This document shows, piece by piece, positions 1 through 6,018 of a DNA stretch of 7,395 nucleotides. The translations under genes were made by a program, and so were the position numbers. Source of the stretch: Verrucomicrobiota bacterium (GTDB lineage Bacteria > Verrucomicrobiota > Verrucomicrobiia > Opitutales > Opitutaceae); assembly GCA_023447015.1 (NCBI GenBank), contig JAEXPG010000365.1, positions 1-7,395 on the forward strand. The letters are read 5' to 3'. Each line of letters starts with the position of its first letter. The stretch's first letter is position 1. The notes beneath the pieces were generated by a model. It did no database searches. It had not been told where the DNA came from and was given only the letters and a program-made list of their open reading frames with translations.

Positions 1-951
1 CAGGTACGCCACATAGAGCCCGAGCAACACGGTGCCTTGCCGCCGGCCCAGCCCCCGTTTGCCCAGCAGTAACGGCGGCAAGACCAGCATCACCGCGATC
101 ATCGCCGGAAAGCTGATCAGCTGCGTCATCCGGTCGAGCCCTACGGCATGGATCGCCGCTGCGGTGCCCACGATGATCGAGAGGTTCGCGATGTTCGCCC
201 CGAGCACGTTGCCCACCGCGAGATCGCCCACCGCCTGCCTCGCCGACGTGATCGCCGTGACCAACTCCGGCAACGAAGTCCCCACCGCCACCACCGTGAG
301 TCCGACCACGATCGCCGGGATCCCCAGCCGCAGCGCCACCCCGCTCGCGCCCTCGACCAACAAACGGCTGCCTGCGACCACGATCGCCGCCCCCACGATG
401 AACTGCACCACCGAACCGGCTGGGGTCCGCACCCACGCCCAGCGAGCCGCGACGCGGTCCGCCTCGCTCTCGGCCGCCTCCGCAGCGGAGGGGCCGCAGC
501 GATCCGCCCAGTGACGCCAAAAATCAAAGACGAAGTAGCCGACCCCCAGTCCGACCAGCACGAGTCCCTCCGTCCGGGACAGCGTCTGGTCGAGCGTCAT
601 CACGACCAGCAGCGCCCCCAGACCCACCATCACCGCGAAGGGTAGAACCAACGTCCGCCAGCACACCTGCACCGTCGCGAGCAACCCCGTCACACCGAGG
701 ATCAACCCGATGTTGCACACGCAGGAACCCACGGCGTTGCCGATCGCCAGCCCCGACTCGCCGTGCAACCCCGCCATCACCGAAACAACCAACTCCGGCG
801 TGGTCGTCGCGAGGCTCACGAGGGTCGATCCGACCACGACCCGTGGCAACCGCAGGAACTCCGCGATGCGGATCGCCGCCGCCACAAAAAACTCCCCTCC
901 CTTGACCACCAGCGCCAATCCCCCGGCCAGCATCAGCAGTTCGATAAGCAT
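1..951 (-). CDS. CaCA-family sodium/calcium exchanger (partial, C-terminus outside window)
   Basis: An inner-membrane antiporter that would exchange Na+ (or H+) for Ca2+ or a related cation. All 317 codons from ATG 951 to base 1 are open, and the frame runs out of the window. The two inverted alpha repeats are clear. Alpha-1 (about residues 38-92) carries TTTPELVVS with E53, then GNAVGSCVCN ending in N80. Alpha-2 (about 218-262) carries GTSLPELVTA with E229, then GNVLGANIAN ending in N256. From memory of the archaeal NCX_Mj structure, E53, E229 and N80 match its Ca2+ ligands E54, E213 and N81. N256 sits where NCX_Mj has Asp240. A charged loop around 148-175 separates the two halves, as usual. 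Families run about 310-360 residues, so only the last few residues are missing. No good Shine-Dalgarno precedes the ATG, but the MLIELLMLAGG start is typical. It lies downstream of the OadG-like gene on the same strand. Confidence 0.93.
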   Translation of the reverse strand, partial: MLIELLMLAGGLALVVKGGEFFVAAAIRIAEFLRLPRVVVGSTLVSLATTTPELVVSVMAGLHGESGLAIGNAVGSCVCNIGLILGVTGLLATVQVCWRTLVLPFAVMVGLGALLVVMTLDQTLSRTEGLVLVGLGVGYFVFDFWRHWADRCGPSAAEAAESEADRVAARWAWVRTPAGSVVQFIVGAAIVVAGSRLLVEGASGVALRLGIPAIVVGLTVVAVGTSLPELVTAITSARQAVGDLAVGNVLGANIANLSIIVGTAAAIHAVGLDRMTQLISFPAMIAVMLVLPPLLLGKRGLGRRQGTVLLGLYVAYL

Positions 952-1162
952 GCAGAACGAGCTACCGGCCCCAAACCGCGCTGGCGAGTCCTTCCACCAG
1001 AGTCCTGTCGATGCCCCCTGCTAGAGCCCACCGGCTCTCGTTCCGTCGCCTCACACCACGGGGGACTGAGAGGCGACAAGGTCTTGCGCAACAGCGCAGA
1101 CACGAGCCCCAACCAGAGTCCTGGCCGATGTCGTCGCGCGAGCCGTTCGGTCGACAAATCCG
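952..1162. other. Intergenic region with three hairpins between the OadG-like gene and the exchanger
   Basis: This 211-base gap has no convincing gene. Read on the minus strand towards the exchanger it holds three hairpins in a row. The first is 1085-1098 (5-bp stem, loop AACA on the plus strand). The second is 1045-1077 (perfect 8-bp stem GTCGCCTC/GAGGCGAC, 17-base loop). The third is 1023-1038 (perfect 6-bp stem AGAGCC/GGCTCT, 4-base loop). None is followed by a T-tract on either strand, so they are poor intrinsic terminators. The last hairpin ends about 70 bases before the exchanger ATG, so a structured leader or attenuator is possible but unproven. No clear -35/-10 pair was recognised. 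Confidence 0.45.
997..1123. repeat. Imperfect direct repeat, two copies
   Basis: The 11-mer CCAGAGTCCTG occurs at 997-1007 and again at 1113-1123, a spacing of 116 bases. In both copies it is followed by CGATG (after T in the first, after GC in the second), so the similarity spans about 17 bases with a small indel. The copies flank the three-hairpin cluster. They could be a paired protein-binding site or a remnant of a local duplication. Two copies do not show which. Confidence 0.4.
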
Positions 1163-1573
1163 CTACACTCCCCGCCGACTCTCGATGATATCGCGGCGTC
1201 CTTCCAGCGACCAGGCATACCCCTGCCCGTGGAATTCCCAACCGACACCGGCGGGGTGAATCGCCACGACGTGCTCCGACTCGGTCATGCACTCGTGTGC
1301 CGCGGCCACAATCACAGCGACGACCGGCGGCGGGGTCCCGGGTGCGACGATCGGACCGCCAGTCCTGGCGGCGCTTGCAGCCTCCGGCACTTGCCCCCGC
1401 CGCCGATCACCTCCGCGAACCGGTGCACTCTGCCTCGGCTTCAACAGCCACATCACGCCCAACACCGAGAGGATCATCATCAGGCCGAAGAGTTCGTAGG
1501 AGATCGACAGGAGCCCCCGGGAGGAGTCGCCCATGGCAGCGGCAAGCGGGAGTGCGGAGTGTATCGGAGTCAT
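1163..1573 (-). CDS. OadG-like small membrane protein (sodium-pump decarboxylase gamma-subunit family)
   Basis: A 136-residue protein. In known systems OadG anchors and assembles a Na+-pumping decarboxylase (alpha and beta subunits) at the inner membrane. Here a short polar N-terminus leads into one hydrophobic segment at about 20-44 (core YELFGLMMILSVLGVMWLL). A Pro/Ala/Arg-rich linker follows at about 46-84, then a soluble C-terminal patch with VVAVIVAAAHE at about 84-94 and WSLEGRRDIIESRR at 121-134. This layout and the closing W-x-x-EGRR-like motif match the OadG/beta-type accessory proteins I know. ATG 1573 is chosen because GAGGA (plus-strand 1582-1586) lies 8 bases upstream. The frame is open further up to GTG 1720, but that extension looks non-coding. 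No alpha or beta decarboxylase subunit is in the window, so partner and substrate are unknown. The family call rests on layout plus a short motif. Confidence 0.72.
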   Translation of the reverse strand: MTPIHSALPLAAAMGDSSRGLLSISYELFGLMMILSVLGVMWLLKPRQSAPVRGGDRRRGQVPEAASAARTGGPIVAPGTPPPVVAVIVAAAHECMTESEHVVAIHPAGVGWEFHGQGYAWSLEGRRDIIESRRGV

Positions 1574-1817
1574 ACAACGGATCCTCGAGTTCAGGGTTGC
1601 GGTTCGGTACGCTGGAGCAGCGGACCTGGTGGTGGACGCCGTCCGTCTTGATGCCGGCCTGTCTCGCCAGGCGAGCACTTTCACCTTCCGGCCCCCGTTC
1701 AAGCCCCAGATACAACCCACCCTAATCCGTCGCGGCCCGTGCTATCACCACGCGCCGTCCCGCCGCCAGCAGCACTCGCCCGCCACGATTCCTTCCCGCT
1801 CGCGTCCGCAGCCGTCG
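1574..1817. promoter_or_regulatory. Divergent upstream region between the OadG-like gene and the CoA hydrolase/GNAT gene
   Basis: About 244 bases between two divergent starts, so promoters for both genes should lie here. The minus-strand Shine-Dalgarno for the OadG-like gene is at 1582-1586. A slightly AT-richer patch lies at about 1709-1745, but I could not assign a -35/-10 pair on either strand. A weak hairpin GCCTG/CAGGC sits at 1657-1672. The plus-strand frame of the downstream gene is open throughout, but its codons here (gca, gga, ata, tgt, agt) differ from the G/C-ending codons of the real gene. I therefore treat the stretch as non-coding. Confidence 0.5.
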
Positions 1818-3692
1818 GTGACAATCTCCCAGCCAGCCTTCCTGCTCGTGGCCGCCAAAAACCGCAAGCTTCCCCCGCAGCCCCTGCAAGCCGACGATTG
1901 GCCCTCCCTCGTCCGGCCCGGTAGCCGCGTCTTCCTCGGCTCGTACGCCGCCACCCCGCTCGCCCTGGTCGAGTCCCTCCTCGCGCGGCCCGAACATCTT
2001 GTCGATGTCGAGTTGGTCCACCTGCTCACCCTCGGCGCCTCGCCCTGGGTCGAGGAGCGTTTCCACGGACACCTCAACGCCAACTCCCTCTACCTCGGGC
2101 CCGCCGTCCAGCACGCGCTCGCCGCCGGCCGGGCGGACTACACGCCGGCCTACGCCTTCGAGATCCCGTCGCTCTTCCGCCAGCGTATCCTTCCACTGGA
2201 CGTCGCGCTCGTGCAGGTGACCCCGCCGGACAAGGCCGGACGCTGCTCTCTCGGCGTCTCCTGCGACATCACCCGCGCCGCAGTCGACACCGCCCCCCTT
2301 GTCATCGCCCAGGTCAACCCCCGCCTGCCGCGCACCGCCGGCGAGACGCGCGTCGACTGGAACCGTTTCGCCGCCGTCCTCGAGGCGCCCGCCGAGCTGC
2401 CGGAGTCGCCCAGCGCGCCACCCGACAAAGCCGACGAACAGATCGCCGCCCATGTCGCGCTCCTCGTCGAGAACGAGAGCACCTTGCGCATCGGCACCAC
2501 CGCTCCCGCCACGGCCATCGCCGCCGCGCTGCGCGGCCACCAGCACCTCGGCATCCACTCCGACCGCCTCGGCAACTCGCTTCACGAACTCCTCGAGTGC
2601 GGCGCCGTGACCAACCGGCGCAAGGGCCAGCACAAGGGCGAGTCCGTCGTCGCCTACGCCGTCGGCACCCGCCGCCTCTACGACTTCGTCGACGGCAACA
2701 ACAAGGTCCTCTTCCTCCCGAGCGACTACGTCAACCACCCCGCCACCATCGCATTGAACCGCCGCATGGTCGCGATCGCCGGGGCCCAACAGGTCGACCT
2801 CACCGGACAGGTGGTCGACGATTCCATCGGGCACAAGTTCGTCGGCGGTTTCGGCGGCCAGACCGATTTTCTCCGCGGCGCAGCGCTCTGCCCCGACGGC
2901 CGCCCGATCGTCGCCCTCCGCAGCACCGCCGCCGACGGCTCCTCGCGCATCGTCACCGAGCTCGCCGCCGGCTCCGGCATCGTCGCCTCCCGCGGCGATG
3001 TCCACTATGTCGTGACCGAGTACGGCATCGCGACGCTGCGCGGCCGCAGCATCCGCGAGCGGGCGCTCGAACTCGTGCAGATCGCGCACCCCGACCACCG
3101 CGCCGATCTCCTCGCCGTCGCCAAGGCCCGCCGCTGGGTTCCCGTGTACGAGAAGCTGACCTCCGCTCCGCCGCGCAGCCCGGCCGGCCTCGCGCCCATC
3201 AAGCTGCTCCTCAAGAAGGAGCCCTATGTGCTCCGCCCGCTCCAGCCCTCGGACGAGCGCCGTCTCCAGGAGTTTTTCTACTCCCACACGCAGGAGACCA
3301 TCCAGTCCCGCTACGGCTACATGGTCAGCCGCATGAGCCGCGAACGCGCCTACGAGCTCGTCAATGTCGACCAGACCCGCGACCTCGCGCTCGGCATCCT
3401 CGAAGTGCAGGGACCGCGGGAGGTGATCGAGGCGGTCGGGCGCTACTACCTCGATGCCGACGGACGCAGCGCCGAGGTCGCCTTCGTGACCCGCGAGACC
3501 AAACGCCGTTTCGGCATGGCTCGCGTGCTCTTCGAGCGCCTCCGCGCCGAGGCTAAGAAGCGCGGGCTCGCCTCGCTCCACGCCCAGGTGTCTCCTGAGA
3601 ACGAGGCCATGCTCGGTCTTTTCCAAAGCTACGCCCACAAGCTCTCCCGCATCGAGGGCTCCGATGCCGTCCACGTCGAGATGCCGCTGTAG
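1818..3692 (+). CDS. Acetyl-CoA hydrolase/CoA-transferase fused to a GNAT acetyltransferase
   Basis: A roughly 624-residue cytoplasmic fusion protein. Residues about 30-190 are the N-terminal acetyl-CoA hydrolase/transferase domain (GSRVFLGS, LVHLLTLGASP). Residues about 205-440 are the C-terminal domain, with the glycine loop VGGFGGQTDFLRG (342-354) and GDVHYVVTEYGIATLRG (393-409). Residues about 468-624 are a GNAT fold with acetyl-CoA loop RRFGMA (563-568, fits RxxGxA). This architecture is known in bacteria. The reaction would be thioester hydrolysis or CoA transfer from an acyl-CoA; the GNAT substrate is unknown. The region usually reading GIHSE/YTE, with the catalytic Glu, here reads GIHSD (D249), and the usual GxGxIP-type loop is replaced by IGTTAPATAI (225-234). 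The start is uncertain. GTG 1818 gives the expected family length. GTG 1848 is equally possible, and neither has a good Shine-Dalgarno. ATG 1533 has a strong GGGAGGAG but adds 95 atypical residues and overlaps oadG. Confidence 0.9.
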   Translation: MTISQPAFLLVAAKNRKLPPQPLQADDWPSLVRPGSRVFLGSYAATPLALVESLLARPEHLVDVELVHLLTLGASPWVEERFHGHLNANSLYLGPAVQHALAAGRADYTPAYAFEIPSLFRQRILPLDVALVQVTPPDKAGRCSLGVSCDITRAAVDTAPLVIAQVNPRLPRTAGETRVDWNRFAAVLEAPAELPESPSAPPDKADEQIAAHVALLVENESTLRIGTTAPATAIAAALRGHQHLGIHSDRLGNSLHELLECGAVTNRRKGQHKGESVVAYAVGTRRLYDFVDGNNKVLFLPSDYVNHPATIALNRRMVAIAGAQQVDLTGQVVDDSIGHKFVGGFGGQTDFLRGAALCPDGRPIVALRSTAADGSSRIVTELAAGSGIVASRGDVHYVVTEYGIATLRGRSIRERALELVQIAHPDHRADLLAVAKARRWVPVYEKLTSAPPRSPAGLAPIKLLLKKEPYVLRPLQPSDERRLQEFFYSHTQETIQSRYGYMVSRMSRERAYELVNVDQTRDLALGILEVQGPREVIEAVGRYYLDADGRSAEVAFVTRETKRRFGMARVLFERLRAEAKKRGLASLHAQVSPENEAMLGLFQSYAHKLSRIEGSDAVHVEMPL

Positions 3693-3779
3693 GACCGTCG
3701 GCTCCGCCCCGGCCAGGCCGCCAAGGTTGAGCGGAGAACTCGCCAGACCACCCGCCAGGCACCGCACCGCCCGCCCAGC
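3693..3779. other. Convergent gap between the CoA hydrolase/GNAT gene and the HTH-MBL gene
   Basis: An 87-base stretch between two gene ends that face each other. The only pairing I see is CTCCGC (3702-3707) with GCGGAG (3731-3736), a 6-bp stem with a 23-base loop and no T-tract on either strand. I do not call a terminator here; termination may be Rho-dependent. Confidence 0.4.
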
Positions 3780-4628
3780 CTAACCGAGGAACGGATTGAA
3801 CCGCCGCTCGTTGGCGATGGTCGTGAGCGGCCCATGGCCGGGCGCGATCACCGTCTCCGGCGGCAACACGCCGACCACACGCCGGGCCTCCCGCCGCAGA
3901 GCGTGGCAGCAATAGAACGCGCCGCCGAGCGAACCGGCGAAAATCAGGTCGCCCGAGAACAGCACGCCCGGAGCGCCGGCCGGACCGCCTTCGAGGGCAA
4001 GATGGTAGGCGTTGTGCTCGGCGGTATGGCCCGGCGTGCGAAAAACCCGGATGCGAAAACCGGCGTGGATCCGCTCGTCGCCTTCAACCACCGCCACGGC
4101 GGAGAAACCCGCCCGCACGACCGGAGCGAGCACCGCCCCCCGGGGGCAACGCCGCAGCACCCCGGGCAGTCCACCGGCGTGGTCGTGGTCCCAGTGCGTC
4201 AACAGCACCGCCTCGGGCCACGCCACCCCGGCCGGCCAGGCCGCCAGCAAGCGCTCGGGGCAATCCACGGTGTCGACCAGCAGCGTCGCCTTCGTCACCG
4301 GGTTCTCGAGGATGAACGCGTTCACCCGCCCGATCCCGTAGGGCAATGCGATGGTATGCAGCGCGAAGGGCAGCGGAGGCAGCGCCGGCAGCGGATACTT
4401 CCCCTCGCCCAACGCGCACACCCCCACTTCGTTCAGGCCGAGCGCGATCGCCAGCTTCTGCAGCTCGGCGCAGGTGAAATCGTAGCGGTAGTCCTCGGCG
4501 TCCTTGATCCGCCCGGCATCGATCCCGGTGACCGCAGCCAGCTGCGCCTCGGTCAGCCCGGCATGGCGGATCGCCTTGTCCAGGATGTCTCCGAGTTCGT
4601 CTTCCAGCGGTGGGGGCGCGAACGGCAT
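3780..4628 (-). CDS. HTH domain fused to a metallo-beta-lactamase-fold hydrolase
   Basis: A 282-residue protein with no signal peptide, so probably cytoplasmic. Residues about 8-66 look like an XRE-type helix-turn-helix (LTEAQLAAVTGI then AELQKLAIALGLN). Residues about 88-280 are a metallo-beta-lactamase fold of the glyoxalase II-like hydrolase type. Its motifs are THWDHDHAGG (144-153), PGHTAEH (199-205, H201), FSGDLIF (D227) and PGHGPLTT (263-270, H265). The first metal motif reads H145-x-D147-x-D149-H150, with Asp in place of the second His of HxHxDH; ComEC-type MBL domains show a similar HxDxDH. The natural substrate cannot be told from sequence. Start ATG 4628 is chosen because the HTH begins right after it; the longer frame upstream runs antisense into pyrE and has no family character. 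No clear Shine-Dalgarno is seen. It is divergent from pyrE across a region holding a perfect inverted repeat. Confidence 0.9.
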   Translation of the reverse strand: MPFAPPPLEDELGDILDKAIRHAGLTEAQLAAVTGIDAGRIKDAEDYRYDFTCAELQKLAIALGLNEVGVCALGEGKYPLPALPPLPFALHTIALPYGIGRVNAFILENPVTKATLLVDTVDCPERLLAAWPAGVAWPEAVLLTHWDHDHAGGLPGVLRRCPRGAVLAPVVRAGFSAVAVVEGDERIHAGFRIRVFRTPGHTAEHNAYHLALEGGPAGAPGVLFSGDLIFAGSLGGAFYCCHALRREARRVVGVLPPETVIAPGHGPLTTIANERRFNPFLG

Positions 4629-4667
4629 GGACGGGGACAGTAGGGCCAGTTCGCGAAATGCCAAGGG

Positions 4668-4682
4668 GCGGGATGGTCCCGC
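4668..4682. promoter_or_regulatory. Inverted repeat in the divergent HTH-MBL / pyrE promoter region (candidate operator)
   Basis: GCGGGA-TGG-TCCCGC is a perfect inverted repeat with 6-bp arms and a 3-base spacer. It lies 40 bases upstream of the HTH-MBL start and about 45 bases before the expected pyrE ATG. A second small palindrome, TTTTCAAAA, is at 4691-4699 in the only AT-rich patch of the gap. A site placed between a putative DNA-binding protein and its divergent neighbour is a natural operator candidate, but this is inferred from position and symmetry only. Confidence 0.4.
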
Positions 4683-4726
4683 AAAATGGATTTTCAAAAC
4701 CGCGCGGACTCTCCACCGTCGCGCCC

Positions 4727-5301
4727 ATGGCCGACACGCAAACCGAGGTCTCGACATCTTCACCCGCACCCGCGCCCTGCTGCGCGGGCACTTCGTCCTC
4801 CGCTCCGGGCTGCACAGCGGGCACTTCTTCCAGTGCGCGCAGGTGTGCCAGTACATGCCCGAGGTCGAGCGCCTCGCCGAACTGCTGGTCGCCAAGCTCC
4901 AAGCGGCCGGCGTGTCCTACACGACTGTGCTCGCCCCGGCGATGGGCGGCCTGGTCATCGGCCAGGAGGTCGCCCGCCGCTCGAAGGTCCGCTTCATCTT
5001 CGCCGAGAAGGAGAACGACAAGCTGGTCCTGCGCCGCGGTTTCAAGATCGCCACCGGCGAGCGCGTGCTCGTCGTCGAGGACGTCGTCACCCGCGGGGGC
5101 CGCGTCCAGGAGTGCCTCGACATCGTCCAGTCGCGCGGCGGCGTGGTCGCCGGCGTGGCGATGCTGGTCGATCGCAGCGAAGGGAAGACCAAGTTCTCGG
5201 TTCCCTCGTACCCGCTGCTGCAGCTGAGCTTCCCGACCTTCCCGGCCGATCAGTTGCCGCCCGAGCTCGCCGCCCTGCCCGCCGAGAAACCCGGCAGCTG
5301 A
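4727..5301 (+). CDS. pyrE: Orotate phosphoribosyltransferase, with apparent 1-base frameshift near its start
   Basis: It transfers ribose-5-phosphate from PRPP to orotate, giving OMP in pyrimidine synthesis in the cytoplasm. The frame ending at 5301 shows the family plainly: LDIFTRTRALLRGHFVLRSG then LHS, AMGGLVIGQEVA, FAEKEND, LRRGFKI and the PRPP loop VLVVEDVVTRGGRV. That loop has TRGGR where TTGGS is usual. The expected start is ATG 4727 (MADTQTEV), but it lies in another frame. Placing one extra base after 4750 joins it as MADTQTEV-LDIF, the normal PyrE beginning, and gives 191 residues, the usual size. As written, the intact frame must start elsewhere. ATG 4627 would give 224 residues with an atypical Arg-rich leader and would overlap the HTH-MBL start by 2 bases. 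The missing base may be a sequencing or assembly error (CC read as C) or a real mutation. The gene heads a likely operon with the two downstream genes. Confidence 0.88.
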
Positions 5302-5339
5302 GGTACCGCGGCCCGACAACCGACGCCCGCGTGAGCAGC

Positions 5340-6005
5340 ATGAGACCACTCCTCCCGATGCCGCTCCGCCGCGAACTCCGCGCAATCGCCCTGCTCGGAG
5401 TCTTCGCCGCCGCACTCCTCCGCGCCGACCCCCTGGCCGACGCCGCCCGCGCGCAGGTCGGCGTCACCACCGGCTACGACCCTGCCTACACCAGACTCGC
5501 CTATCCCGGCGGCGACGTCCCCAAGTCCACCGGCGTGTGCTGCGACGCGGTGGTCCGCGCCCTGCGCACGGCGCACGACTTCGACCTCCAGCGGGCTGTG
5601 CACGAGGACATGCGCGCCAACTTCACCGCCTACCCGAGGAAGTGGGGTCTGAAGAAACCCGACGCCAACATCGACCACCGGCGCGTGCCCAACCTCCAGA
5701 CCTTCTTCACCCGCCAGGGATGGGCCCTCGAGGTCGGCCGCGAGCCCGCCGGTTTCCACGCCGGCGACATCGTCACTTGGGATCTGGGCAACGGTCTCGT
5801 GCATATCGGTGTCGTCTCCGATCGCACCGGGAAGTCCGGGGCCCCGCTCCTGGTCCACAACATCGGCCGCGGAGCACAGGAAGAGGACGTGCTCTTCGCC
5901 TGGACCATCACCGGCCACTATCGGCCGAAGTTTCCGTCGAAGCCCAGTCGGCTCGACATCCGCATCGACCAGCCCGCGGCAGCATCAACCCGCCGGCCGG
6001 AATAG
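5340..6005 (+). CDS. DUF1287 family protein, probably exported
   Basis: A 221-residue member of the DUF1287 (YijF-like) family, whose biochemical role I do not know to be settled; its Cys/His arrangement recalls NlpC/P60-like cysteine peptidase folds. The N-terminus looks like a signal peptide: basic RRELR at 10-14, a hydrophobic stretch AIALLGVFAAALL at 15-27, and likely cleavage near RA-D (29/30). Family blocks follow: STGVCCDAVVRAL (63-75, C67 and C68), HEDM and the WGLKKPDANIDHRRVPNL region (88-119), GDIVTWDLGNGLVHIGVVSD (142-161, H155), HNIGRG (173-178), and a closing GHYR (192-195). The candidate catalytic residues are C67 and H155. The second Cys (C68) is where many relatives have Thr, as far as I recall. 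ATG 5340 is chosen for the signal peptide; GTG 5331 or ATG 5358 would also keep it. It starts 38 bases after pyrE and ends 13 bases before the next gene, so co-transcription is likely. Confidence 0.9.
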   Translation: MRPLLPMPLRRELRAIALLGVFAAALLRADPLADAARAQVGVTTGYDPAYTRLAYPGGDVPKSTGVCCDAVVRALRTAHDFDLQRAVHEDMRANFTAYPRKWGLKKPDANIDHRRVPNLQTFFTRQGWALEVGREPAGFHAGDIVTWDLGNGLVHIGVVSDRTGKSGAPLLVHNIGRGAQEEDVLFAWTITGHYRPKFPSKPSRLDIRIDQPAAASTRRPE

Positions 6006-6018
6006 CCGCCCACCCAGC

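Noticed and set aside
148..645. Plus-strand open frames opposite the exchanger gene
   Set aside because: His/Arg/Pro-rich shadow translations; the minus strand carries the two alpha repeats of a CaCA exchanger without a stop.
1023..1098. tRNA or known riboswitch in the hairpin cluster
   Set aside because: No cloverleaf, T-loop GTTCGA-type motif or acceptor pairing was found, and I could not match a known riboswitch core.
1574..1720. Upstream extension of the OadG-like frame to GTG 1720
   Set aside because: The extra 49 residues are Arg/Ser-rich, unlike the family. ATG 1573 has a GAGGA at good spacing and directly precedes the membrane segment.
3702..3736. Bidirectional terminator between the convergent genes
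   Set aside because: Only a 6-bp stem with a 23-base loop and no T-tract.
1722..3767. Very long open frame on the minus strand opposite the CoA hydrolase/GNAT gene
   Set aside because: Its protein is a Gly/Asp/Val/Glu-rich, low-information sequence with no motif, which is typical of the antisense of a GC-rich gene. The plus strand shows clear conserved domains.
4084..5415. Long minus-strand frame across the HTH-MBL gene and pyrE
   Set aside because: It is an out-of-frame and antisense shadow of two recognised genes and has no family features.
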